From Saprospiraceae bacterium (lineage in GTDB: Bacteria; Bacteroidota; Bacteroidia; Chitinophagales; Saprospiraceae): a DNA stretch of 64,000 nucleotides. The stretch covers positions 186,001 through 250,000 of the forward strand of contig JAJCYH010000026.1 in the NCBI GenBank assembly GCA_029262995.1. The letters are read 5' to 3'. Below the pieces are notes generated by a model that made no database searches, was not told where the DNA came from, and was given only the letters and a program-made list of their open reading frames with translations. The translations under genes were made by a program, and so were the position numbers. Positions within the stretch are counted from its first letter, which is position 1. Each line of letters starts with the position of its first letter. Of this stretch, positions 48,586-57,232 are shown one piece after another.

Positions 48586-49528
48586 ATGCTTGTACTCAAG
48601 TTTTGGGGAAGTTCTATTGCTAATGCAGATATGCAAATGCGTGTTGCTAGTTTTGTATGTGGTTTAAACAATAGCAAAACTCCTTGTTTTGTTGTTGTTT
48701 TTGCCTTTTAAGACATAACAGATGCTCCAATTTCTTCAACTACAGATGCAGAATCTGGTGATATCTCCTATCTTAAGAACCTTGACGGCATTTTTTCACG
48801 CTCCTACTTTCAATTAATAAATTATTGGATGGCAAACATCAAAAAGACAGCAAGAGCTATTTGGACGAATTAAATATTCAAGTGCATGCCTTATCTAACA
48901 ATATTGATTTAAACTTCGAAACCAACGTTGGTGGAGGGTATGCCTGTTATTTCGACCTTGCATAATCTTATAAAGAGTGATGAGTAAGATAATAGAAGTC
49001 GAAGCCGTGCTTTCTGACTCGCTTACCTATATATTTAACAATTTCTGTTCAAGTATCTCTTTTACTTATTAGTGATAGATTCTAGGACCCAAGGATTTAC
49101 AGAACTTGATCCTATAGAAGATCTCTCTGGGAATGGTGCTAAAATAAAATTGCTAAATTATGGGCCGAGAATCAGAATTTAATTTAGAAATGAAAGATGT
49201 CGTGTATTCAAAATGGGTTTCTGAAAAAGTGATGTGTGCTCCTTCCGTAGAAGGGATTTATGATTTTCTTCATAATGAATAAACCGTTATTAATAATATG
49301 GTCAAAGACGCTGAAAATAAAGCTCATAAACTTAGGCTTATTGGCGTTGTAGATAATAATGGGAGTAAATTAGGTTTAATCACTGTTTCTGTTGATAGTG
49401 TGTTTTTTACACTATCTGGTTCTGGCATTATTACTGCCTACTATACAGAAAGTTACTCTAATACACCATTGATAATAAGAGGGTCAGGTGTCAGTGCAGA
49501 AGTAACTCCCACTGGTTTTTTGGCTTAA
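48586..49528 (+). pseudogene. thrA: decayed thrA (aspartate kinase/homoserine dehydrogenase) with large internal deletion
   Basis: From 48586 the frame reads LVLKFWGSSIANAD (normal KFGGTSVANA) and VVVFAF-stop-DITDAP (normal VVVSALSGVTDA), the aspartate kinase start. After a frameshift near 48818 it reads LLDGKHQKDSKSYLDEL, then FETNVGGG / MPVISTLHNLI, VEAVLSDSLTYIFNNF, GFTELDPIEDLSGNGA, KWVSEKV, and a C-terminal KLRLIGVV...FFTLSGSG...NTPLIIRGSGVSAEVTPTG, the end of homoserine dehydrogenase. Stops at 48709, 48985 and 49280 and at least four frameshifts break it. About 943 bp remain of a normal 2.4 kb; the kinase middle, ACT domains and NAD fold are gone. The gap 48399-48585 upstream shows no gene. 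Confidence 0.88.
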
Positions 49529-49551
49529 ATAATAAACTTAGCTACGTAATT

Positions 49552-50487
49552 ATGAGCAACAATTTAACAGTAAAGGTTTTCGCACCAGCTTCGGTTGCCA
49601 ACGTCGCCGTTGGATATGATATTCTAGGTTTCGCATTAATGGGTTTAGGGGATGATGTGATTATAAGAAAAGGTAAAGTCGAAGGCTTAACAATTAAGAC
49701 GATACATAAAGGAAGGTCACTTTCAAAAGACCCATTAAAAAATACTGCTGGTGTTTCGGCTATTAGGCTACTTCAATCTCTTGGCCTTGAGCGTGAGCCA
49801 TTGGAGATGGAGATTTATAAAAATATGTCAATTGGAACAGGCTTAGGAAGTAGTGCGGCTAGTGCTGTTGCTGGTGCTTTAGCCGTTAATGCGTATTTTG
49901 GCAATCCTTATTCTAAAATGCAATTGCTTCAATACGCTACGGAAGGAGAACAAGTGGCTGATGGAGCTTTTCATGCTGATAATGTTGCTCCTTCAATGTT
50001 AGGTAGTATGATACTTGTCCGTGACAATAAGACATTGGATTGTATTAAGCTTCCTGTTCCAAATGGTCTTCGGGTTGTCGTTGTTTATCCTCATATACAA
50101 ATATTGACGAAAGACTCCAGAAGAGTTTTGTCTCCAAATGTAAGTTTGAAGCAACATACGCAACAAAGTGCAAACCTTGGAGCTTTCGTAGCATCTTTAT
50201 ATAAAACCGATTTCCCTTTAATGCAAAGGTGCTTAAATGACCTAATCATTGAACCGCAAAGAGCGAAACTTATTCCTGGTTTCATGGATATTAAAAGGCT
50301 TGGCTTGGATGCAGGTGCTTTAGGGTGCAGTATATCAGGAGCCGGTCCTTCTATTTTTTGCTTATGTAATAATAGCCATATAGCTGAAAACATTCATGAG
50401 CTCTGGTCAAACTATTATACAGATAAAAAGCAGTTGTTTGATTGTTTCATAAGTGATATAAATAAAGAGGGCGCTTACGTGTATTAA
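49552..50487 (+). CDS. thrB: homoserine kinase
   Basis: A 311-residue GHMP kinase phosphorylating homoserine. The N terminus KVFAPASVANVAVGYDILGFAL and the ATP loop IGTGLGSSAASAVAGALAVN (about 94-113) are complete; the C-terminal GCSISGAGPSIFCLC is the third GHMP motif. Intact, 23 bp after the thrA remnant and 2 bp before thrC. Confidence 0.95.
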   Translation: MSNNLTVKVFAPASVANVAVGYDILGFALMGLGDDVIIRKGKVEGLTIKTIHKGRSLSKDPLKNTAGVSAIRLLQSLGLEREPLEMEIYKNMSIGTGLGSSAASAVAGALAVNAYFGNPYSKMQLLQYATEGEQVADGAFHADNVAPSMLGSMILVRDNKTLDCIKLPVPNGLRVVVVYPHIQILTKDSRRVLSPNVSLKQHTQQSANLGAFVASLYKTDFPLMQRCLNDLIIEPQRAKLIPGFMDIKRLGLDAGALGCSISGAGPSIFCLCNNSHIAENIHELWSNYYTDKKQLFDCFISDINKEGAYVY

Positions 50488-50489
50488 TA

Positions 50490-51791
50490 ATGTTATTATA
50501 TAGTACCAATAACAAAGACAATATAGTTGATCTAAAAACGGCAGTTTTAGATGCTTTTCCTAAAGACAAGGGATTATACATGCCCTGTGAAATTCCTGTG
50601 CTAAAAAATAATTTCTTCAATAGTTTGTCAGAATTAAGCTTTTGTGAGTTATCATTCGCTGTCTGTTCCAAGCTATTTAAGGGGTTTATTCCAGAAAAAA
50701 ATCTTGAAAAGATCATCTACACTTCTTTTGATTTTGATATTCCTTTAGTGGAACTTGATGATAATCTCTCCATTTTAGAATTGTATCACGGGCCAACACT
50801 AGCATTCAAAGATTTTGGTGCACGCTTTATGGCAAATTTAATGTCTTTCTTCCTAAGTAATTCTAATCAGAAAAGAACGATCCTTGTAGCGACTAGCGGA
50901 GACACCGGAGGAGCAGTAGCTGCTGGTTTTTACAATACTGAAAATATAAATGTAATTATTCTTTATCCTTCTGAAAAAGTCAGTGAAATGCAAGAAAAGC
51001 AACTCACAACTTGGGGAAGTAACATAAAGGCTATAGAGGTTTTGGGGTCTTTTGACGATTGCCAGTCATTAGTAAAGGAAGCATTTCTAGACCAAGACCT
51101 TTCCTCTTGCTTTCAATTCAGTTCAGCCAACAGCATTAATATTGCACGTTTGATCTCGCAAAGTCTTTATTATTTTGAAGCCATTAAAAAAACCAAGAAC
51201 ACAATAAATGATATAAGCATTACCATCCCTTCAGGTAACTTTGGTAACCTCACTGCAGGATTATTAGCAAGAGAGATGGGCTTAAACATTAAACAGTTTA
51301 TTGCCGCTAATAATAGTAACAACAGCTTTACAAATTACATTCAAACTGGTGAATTTTTACCAAAACCTTCTATCCAAACCATATCCAATGCCATGGATGT
51401 TGGAAATCCTAGCAATTTTCCTAGAATAATGAATCTGTACGGTTCCACGTGGAACATAATTAAAGATATTGTTAAGGCCCACTCAATTTCAGAGCAAGAA
51501 ACAACGAAATACATACAAGAGTACTATACACAACATAAATACATACTAGATCCACATACTGCTGTTGGGATCGCCGCTACAATGAAAAATAGAAACAACT
51601 ATACCAATATTGTTCTTGCTACAGCACATCCTGCAAAGTTCAAGGAAACAGTTGAGACCTTAATTAATATTGATATTGAAATACCCTCAGAATTGCTAAA
51701 ACTACTTTCTAAAGACAAAAGAAGTATAAGAATGAGCAATAACTATGAACAATTTAAAGAACTGCTTATGTTTGATACATGTTCCACGTGA
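50490..51791 (+). CDS. thrC: threonine synthase
   Basis: A 433-residue PLP enzyme converting O-phosphohomoserine to threonine. The PLP lysine is in GPTLAFKDFGARFM (about 94-107); the glycine loop is ATSGDTGGAVAAGF; SGNFGNLTAGLLA is also conserved. The Thr-synthase N-terminal domain is present. The stop codon TGA lies inside a parS-like sequence (51780-51795), and a second parS-like site is inside the gene (51441-51456). Confidence 0.95.
   Translation: MLLYSTNNKDNIVDLKTAVLDAFPKDKGLYMPCEIPVLKNNFFNSLSELSFCELSFAVCSKLFKGFIPEKNLEKIIYTSFDFDIPLVELDDNLSILELYHGPTLAFKDFGARFMANLMSFFLSNSNQKRTILVATSGDTGGAVAAGFYNTENINVIILYPSEKVSEMQEKQLTTWGSNIKAIEVLGSFDDCQSLVKEAFLDQDLSSCFQFSSANSINIARLISQSLYYFEAIKKTKNTINDISITIPSGNFGNLTAGLLAREMGLNIKQFIAANNSNNSFTNYIQTGEFLPKPSIQTISNAMDVGNPSNFPRIMNLYGSTWNIIKDIVKAHSISEQETTKYIQEYYTQHKYILDPHTAVGIAATMKNRNNYTNIVLATAHPAKFKETVETLINIDIEIPSELLKLLSKDKRSIRMSNNYEQFKELLMFDTCST
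51441..51456. promoter_or_regulatory. parS-like ParB binding site inside thrC
   Basis: GGTTCCACGTGGAACA contains the perfect 14-bp palindrome GTTCCACGTGGAAC and matches the chromosomal parS consensus TGTTNCACGTGAAACA at 14 of 15 fixed positions or nearly so (differences G at position 1 and G at 12). It encodes Gly-Ser-Thr-Trp-Asn, so coding constraint may contribute. Confidence 0.55.
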
Positions 51792-51795
51792 AACA
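51780..51795. promoter_or_regulatory. parS site (ParB binding) at the end of thrC
   Basis: TGTTCCACGTGAAACA matches the conserved chromosomal parS consensus TGTTNCACGTGAAACA at every fixed position. The flanks extend the symmetry to a 22-bp near-palindrome (ACATGTT...AACATGT). ParB loads here and spreads, recruiting SMC and helping segregate the origin region. parS sites usually lie close to oriC. Confidence 0.8.
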
Positions 51796-51862
51796 TGTTA
51801 CTGCTGATATTACTTTATTTTGATAATAAATCAATTTGCGCTATAAAGCATTACACATACCT

Positions 51863-54187
51863 ATGAGAAAATTACTAATACTGATATTAATTATAATAAC
51901 AAGCAATATCAATGCCCAAGAAATTCTTGAAAGAGACAAGTTTAGACAATTAGATAATCTATTGGCAACTCCAAACACTTATAGAACGGCATCGGGAGCT
52001 CCAGGCCATGAATATTGGCAACAGAAAGCTGATTATGTAATATCTGTTACAATAGATGATGAAAACCAAATCTTGCGTGGCAAAGAAACAATAACATATC
52101 ACAATCAATCTCCTGATCCTCTTAACTACTTATGGCTACAAATGGATCAAAACGTAAGAGCTAAGGATTCTCATACCCACGATGTTAGAGAAAATACTAT
52201 AAGGGAAAGAATGTCCACTACTCAAATAAACGCAATGACACCCAATTTTGAAGGAGGTTTTAATATAGATTACATAAAAAACTCCAGTGACAAGGATTTA
52301 AGCTATATCGTTAACAAAACCATGTTAAGAATCAATCTTCCAAAGCCATTAAAGTCAGGAGATAAATATTCTTTCAAAGTGAAATGGTGGTATAATATTA
52401 ATAACACAAACGAAATAGGAGGTAGATCTGGCTATGAACCATTTTCAGTAGACTCAAATAATGTCTATGTCATTGCTCAATTCTATCCAAGGCTATGCAT
52501 GTATAACGATGTATATGGTTGGCAGAATAAGCAATTCCTAGGCAGGGGAGAGTTTACTTTAGGGTTTGGTGATTTTGAGGTCGACATTACCGTTCCGGTA
52601 GATCATTTAGTATCGGCAACTGGTGAGCTGATAAATCAAGACAAAGTATTGACACTCAAACAAATACAACGCTATAACCAAGCCAAAACCTCCTTTATTC
52701 ATCCAGTAACTATAGCTAATTTAGAGGAAGCAGAAGAAAGAATTAATACAAAGAAAAAACAATACAAAACCTGGAAATTTAAAGCCGAAAACGTTAGAGA
52801 TTTTGCCTTTGCAAGTTCTAGAAGATTTATATGGGATGCTATGGGAGTAAAAATGTCTAATGGAAAAACAGTTATGGCTATGTCAATGTGGACCAAAGAA
52901 GGTGATTGTTTGTGGAGTAAGTATTCCACAAAAGCAGTTGCCCACACAATCAAATGGTATTCTCATTACACATTTGATTATCCCTACCCAGTCGCCTGGT
53001 CAATTGATGGTAGCATGGGTATGGAGTATCCTATGATTTGCTTTAACTTTGGCAGATGTGAAGACGATGGTACATATAGCCAAAGAACAAAATATGGGCA
53101 TATTGGAGTCATTATACATGAAGTTGGACACAACTGGTTTCCAATGATTGTAAACTCTGACGAACGTCAATGGACTTGGATGGATGAAGGTCTAAATACA
53201 TTTCTGCAATATCTTACAGAACAACAATGGGAAAGAAACTATCCATCAAGAAGAGGACCAGCAAATAAAATTGTAAATTATATGAAAGGAGACAAATCAA
53301 AATTATCTCCAATTATGACAAATTCTGAATCTATTTTTCAATTTGGGAGCAATGCTTATGCTAAACCTGCTACAGGACTCAACATTTTAAGGGAAACGGT
53401 TATGGGTAGAGAGTTATTTGACTACGCTTTTAAGGAATATACCAATAGATGGAAATTCAAACACCCAACACCATCAGATTTCTTCAGAACCATGGAAGAT
53501 GCTTCAGCTGTAGATTTAGATTGGTTTTGGAGAGGATGGTTTTACACAATAGATCATTCTGATCAAGCCATAGTATCTATTAAATATCTACAACTAGACA
53601 CTAAAGACCCTGTTGCTAAAAGCAATCAAGCGAAAGCACAAAGAAGTCAACAAAGAATAAACATAAGCGTCATTAGAAACAGAGAAGAAATTACACAGAC
53701 ATTAAATGAAGTTGATTCAACTATTGATGATTTTTATACAAATTATGATCCACTAGACTTTGATGTCCTTGATATAGAAGAATATGAAACATATAGGACT
53801 TCTTTATCCAACGAAGAAAAAGAATTGCTTGACGCAAATAAACATTTCTACCAGATAGAAATTGAAAACAAGGGAGGCTTAATCATGCCAGTTATTATTG
53901 AGTTTGAATATGAAGATCTAACAAAAGAAGTTAAACGCATACCTGCAGAAATTTGGAGATTCAATCAATCCACCATTACCAAATCGTATAGTACAGACAA
54001 AAAAGTAATTAATATAACATTAGATCCTTATTTAGAAACAGCAGATATAGATACATCTAATAACTCAATACAACCACAATCATTACCATCAAGGTTTGAG
54101 TTATACAAAAGAAACAGGAGGAATAGTAGTTCTCAAAATCCTATGCAAAGAGCAAAAAAGGCAAATGAGAAAATTAATCAGCCTTAG
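51863..54187 (+). CDS. M1-family aminopeptidase, secreted
   Basis: A 774-residue zinc aminopeptidase from the ATG at 51863 (MRKLLILILIIITSNINAQ, a signal peptide); nine upstream codons are open but unlikely. The zinc site is His419-Glu420-x-x-His423 in IHEVGHNWF with Glu442 18 residues on (WMDEGLN). The exopeptidase GxMEN motif appears as GSMGMEYPM. A long N-terminal beta domain and a C-terminal region with charged linker complete it. No sorting tail is visible. It probably trims peptides in the periplasm. Confidence 0.88.
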   Translation: MRKLLILILIIITSNINAQEILERDKFRQLDNLLATPNTYRTASGAPGHEYWQQKADYVISVTIDDENQILRGKETITYHNQSPDPLNYLWLQMDQNVRAKDSHTHDVRENTIRERMSTTQINAMTPNFEGGFNIDYIKNSSDKDLSYIVNKTMLRINLPKPLKSGDKYSFKVKWWYNINNTNEIGGRSGYEPFSVDSNNVYVIAQFYPRLCMYNDVYGWQNKQFLGRGEFTLGFGDFEVDITVPVDHLVSATGELINQDKVLTLKQIQRYNQAKTSFIHPVTIANLEEAEERINTKKKQYKTWKFKAENVRDFAFASSRRFIWDAMGVKMSNGKTVMAMSMWTKEGDCLWSKYSTKAVAHTIKWYSHYTFDYPYPVAWSIDGSMGMEYPMICFNFGRCEDDGTYSQRTKYGHIGVIIHEVGHNWFPMIVNSDERQWTWMDEGLNTFLQYLTEQQWERNYPSRRGPANKIVNYMKGDKSKLSPIMTNSESIFQFGSNAYAKPATGLNILRETVMGRELFDYAFKEYTNRWKFKHPTPSDFFRTMEDASAVDLDWFWRGWFYTIDHSDQAIVSIKYLQLDTKDPVAKSNQAKAQRSQQRINISVIRNREEITQTLNEVDSTIDDFYTNYDPLDFDVLDIEEYETYRTSLSNEEKELLDANKHFYQIEIENKGGLIMPVIIEFEYEDLTKEVKRIPAEIWRFNQSTITKSYSTDKKVINITLDPYLETADIDTSNNSIQPQSLPSRFELYKRNRRNSSSQNPMQRAKKANEKINQP

Positions 54188-54941
54188 AATTAAGATCGGA
54201 TAAGAATTTATCTAGATGATCATTGAATAAATTTGGTCGTTCCATCATTGGAGCATGGCCACATTTGTCAATGAAATACAATTTAGCATTAGGTAAAAGT
54301 TCCATAAACTTTTCTGCCACAAAAGGAGGGGTAATATCATCCTGTTGTCCCCAAACCAATAATACAGGAGCATTAATCTGTCCAATTTTATCTTCCAAAT
54401 TATTTCTAACGGCACTTTTAGCTGTTATCACTACTCTAATAGCCTTTGATCTATCATTTACGGTATTAAAAACCTCATCAACCAATTCATCAGTAGCAGT
54501 TGCAGGATCATAAAAAACCGATTGTGCCTTTCTTTTAATAAAATCGTAGTCGCCTCTTTTTGGGAAAGAACTTCCCATAGCGTTTTCAAATAAACCAGAA
54601 CTTCCCGTTAAAATTAAAGAACTTATTTTCTCCGGATTTGATAATGCATATAACTGAGCAAGATGACCACCTAAGGAATTACCTAAAACATGTACTTTAT
54701 CAAATCCTTTATACTCAACAAACTCTTCTACATATTTAACCAATCCCATCAATCCTAATTTCTTTAAAGGCATCTCCATAATGGGTAAAATTGGACTAAC
54801 CACTTTATAATTGTTACCAAAACGTTCAAAAAGCCATTGAAAATTACTTAGTGCCCCAAATAAACCATGTAATAGTAAAATAACATCTCCTTGACCATCA
54901 GATTCAAGATATTTATACTTATCCTCTTCTTTAATAATCAC
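54174..54941 (-). CDS. alpha/beta hydrolase
   Basis: A 255-residue hydrolase. Nucleophile Ser89 in VLGNSLGGHLAQL, acid in VWGQQDDITPP (about 203) and base His in DKCGHAPMMERP (about 231); the oxyanion segment is LLLHGLFGALSNF. No signal peptide. Substrate unknown (esterase or lipase-like, MhpC/BioH type). It overlaps M1 peptidase by 14 bp (convergent) and the heme A synthase stop-start by 4 bp (same strand). Confidence 0.82.
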   Translation of the reverse strand: MIIKEEDKYKYLESDGQGDVILLLHGLFGALSNFQWLFERFGNNYKVVSPILPIMEMPLKKLGLMGLVKYVEEFVEYKGFDKVHVLGNSLGGHLAQLYALSNPEKISSLILTGSSGLFENAMGSSFPKRGDYDFIKRKAQSVFYDPATATDELVDEVFNTVNDRSKAIRVVITAKSAVRNNLEDKIGQINAPVLLVWGQQDDITPPFVAEKFMELLPNAKLYFIDKCGHAPMMERPNLFNDHLDKFLSDLNSKAD

Positions 54942-55996
54942 ACTTCCATGTTTGTGCCTTTTCTAAAAACATATAAATTAAACAATGCAATAGCAAAGAT
55001 AAAAATAGCAATTGACTGGTGCATAACACCATAAAATACAGGAATAGTCACTTTTGAGTTTAACAAAACAAGAATTCCTAATAATACTTGAATATTTAAT
55101 AATACAAATAAAACAATAGCATTAATATGCATAAATCTTTTGAATGGATACCTAATAAACTTTATAACCAAATAAAAGCCAAGGCCGTAAACCAAAAAAG
55201 CCCAGTATCTATGCAATACATGTATCAGGGCCGGCATAAGTGCATCCTTGTCATAATCAACAATCCCTTCTATGGACCATGAATCTTTCTCAAACAATAA
55301 TTCAGGTATCATTGCTCCGTTCATATCTGGCCAAGAGGGATAATACACCGCTGCTCTCATTCCTGATAAAACAGCTCCTAAAAATATTTGAACAATCAAT
55401 GCTACAAAGAAATACAAGGATAGACGACGAAAGAAAGAGACATCAAATTTTAATGTATTTCTAAAATATACATCATAAGTACACCATAAAACCAAAGCTA
55501 AGGTCACTAAAGCAATTCCTAGATGTAAACTTAATTTATAGGCATTTACCCAAGGTCTTTCAACAAGACCACTTGCTACCATAATCCATCCAAATACCGC
55601 AGCACACGCAGCAGCAATAAAAATATAAGAAAGTCTAACTAATAAATCCTTATCTACCCATTTTTTATAAATAAAATATAATAAAGGTATAATAAATAAC
55701 AGACCCATTATTCTTGCCCAAAGACGGTGAAAATATTCCCAGAAATAAATGAATTTGAACATTTTTAAACTCATACCTGTATTTATTTTCTTATACTGTG
55801 GTGTTTTTTTGTATAGATCAAAAGCATCATTCCATGCCTTATTACCTAATGGTGGTAGGGTTCCAGTCACTATTTCCCATTTAGTAATAGACAAACCAGA
55901 ACCAGTAATTCTAGTTATACCCCCAATAACAATTTGAAAAAATATAAGTATACAACCAGTAATCAGCCAAGCTCTAATAAATTTATTATACAACAT
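54938..55996 (-). CDS. ctaA: heme A synthase (COX15/CtaA)
   Basis: A 352-residue membrane enzyme with about eight helices that oxidises heme O to heme A for cytochrome aa3 oxidase. Conserved pieces: GGITRITGSGLSITKWEIVTGTLPP near the N terminus, WEYFHRLWARIMG, GLVERPWVNAYKLSLHLG, IHVLHRYWA and GVMHQSIA near the end, including the heme-ligand histidines. It implies aerobic respiration with an aa3 oxidase. Upstream gene of the pair with the hydrolase. Confidence 0.93.
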   Translation of the reverse strand: MLYNKFIRAWLITGCILIFFQIVIGGITRITGSGLSITKWEIVTGTLPPLGNKAWNDAFDLYKKTPQYKKINTGMSLKMFKFIYFWEYFHRLWARIMGLLFIIPLLYFIYKKWVDKDLLVRLSYIFIAAACAAVFGWIMVASGLVERPWVNAYKLSLHLGIALVTLALVLWCTYDVYFRNTLKFDVSFFRRLSLYFFVALIVQIFLGAVLSGMRAAVYYPSWPDMNGAMIPELLFEKDSWSIEGIVDYDKDALMPALIHVLHRYWAFLVYGLGFYLVIKFIRYPFKRFMHINAIVLFVLLNIQVLLGILVLLNSKVTIPVFYGVMHQSIAIFIFAIALFNLYVFRKGTNMEV

Positions 55997-56438
55997 AGGA
56001 AAGTATCAAGAAGAACAATATTAGTTTTATTTATTGAATACAATTGAAATATATTAGTTTGCTAACATCCTTATTATTATCATTTATATTTAATTAAAAA
56101 TATCATCTATCATCATAAGTGCTGTTAGTATCTTGATAAAAAGATTTCACTTCTACATATAATATAGAAAGCAACAAATTAGTAAAACTTTTCAACAGTC
56201 ATATCAACAGGAAAAAACGAATAAACAAAGGTATACCAACAATAGAATACAATGTGTTTATAATACAACTTGTTGATTAAATTTTTACATTACCGTGTAT
56301 GTAAGCCAAATTTATTATAGGGAGAAAATATTGATAAAAAACATATATAAATTTTATAAATATATAATTAACTCATAAGCTTTTCTTCCTTAGTTTAGTT
56401 GTTGGTAAGCTTTATTTAATCCATAGGTTATTAACATT
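55997..56438. other. 442-bp AT-rich divergent intergenic region
   Basis: No gene is seen. The region is very A+T rich with runs such as ATATATAAATTTTATAAATATATAA (56343-56367 area). TCAACA-type words occur three times (56191-56197, 56204-56209 and reversed at 56270-56275), which faintly resemble DnaA boxes, but no exact TTATCCACA is present. It must contain promoters for ctaA (minus) and dtd (plus). Confidence 0.4.
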
Positions 56439-56894
56439 ATGAGAGCAGTTATTCAACGTACAAATTCAGAAGCAACAGTAAAGGTTAACAATAATGTTGT
56501 AGGTTCAATAAATAAAGGACTAATTGTCTATTTAGGCGTAGAAGAAACAGATGATCGAGAAGATATTGTTTGGTTATCTAATAAATTATCAGCATTAAGA
56601 ATTTTTAACGATTCGGAAGGAAAAATGAATTTATCTGTAAAAGATATATCTGGATCAATACTGCTTATAAGCCAATTTACTTTATTTGCAAGCACAAAAA
56701 AAGGTAACAGACCATCATTTATACGTTCAGCCAAACCAGATTATGCTAATAGACTATATGATGATTTTGTTACATATATCAGAGAAACCCATAAACAAAC
56801 TATAGCAACAGGAGTTTTTGCTGCTGATATGAAGGTTTCATATATAAATGATGGTCCTGTAACTATTATTATTGACACAAAGAATAAAGAATGA
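56439..56894 (+). CDS. dtd: D-aminoacyl-tRNA deacylase
   Basis: A 151-residue proofreading enzyme that removes D-amino acids from tRNA. Begins MRAVIQRTNSEATVKVNN; the two catalytic motifs are SQFTL (about 78-82) and the Gly-cisPro NDGPVT near the C terminus (about 138-143). Complete. First gene of a plus-strand run; overlaps the MazG-like gene by 4 bp. Confidence 0.95.
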   Translation: MRAVIQRTNSEATVKVNNNVVGSINKGLIVYLGVEETDDREDIVWLSNKLSALRIFNDSEGKMNLSVKDISGSILLISQFTLFASTKKGNRPSFIRSAKPDYANRLYDDFVTYIRETHKQTIATGVFAADMKVSYINDGPVTIIIDTKNKE

Positions 56895-57232
56895 CTGTAA
56901 AGAACTTACAAGAGAAAGTAAATCAATGGATAGATCAATATGGTATAAGATATTTTGATGAAAGGACCAATGCCTTACTATTAATGGAGGAAGTAGGAGA
57001 GTTTTCCCGATTGATTGCAAGAAAATATGGCGAGCAGTCGTTTAAAAGCCCAGAACAAGGAAACAAAGTTGATGATAATATTAAGGAAGAGATGGCAGAT
57101 ATTATCTTTGTACTTACTTGCTTGGCAAATCAAATGCAAATTGACTTAACACTAGCAATTAAAGAGAATTTTATTAAAAAAACCAACCGAGATAAGAGCA
57201 GACATAAATCAAACCCAAAGCTGAATAATTGA
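56891..57232 (+). CDS. MazG-like nucleotide pyrophosphohydrolase
   Basis: A 113-residue all-helical NTP pyrophosphohydrolase. The metal-binding motif is split as in the family: MEEVGEFSRLIARKYGEQ (EExxE) and EEMADIIFVLTCLANQ (ExxxD). Single-domain MazG proteins clear aberrant nucleotides. ATGA overlap with dtd and TTGA overlap with the next gene indicate tight translational coupling. Confidence 0.88.
   Translation: MTVKNLQEKVNQWIDQYGIRYFDERTNALLLMEEVGEFSRLIARKYGEQSFKSPEQGNKVDDNIKEEMADIIFVLTCLANQMQIDLTLAIKENFIKKTNRDKSRHKSNPKLNN

Noticed and set aside
49298-49528. A separate 76-residue gene before thrB
   Set aside because: Its sequence is the C-terminal end of homoserine dehydrogenase in frame with the thrA remnant, not an independent gene.
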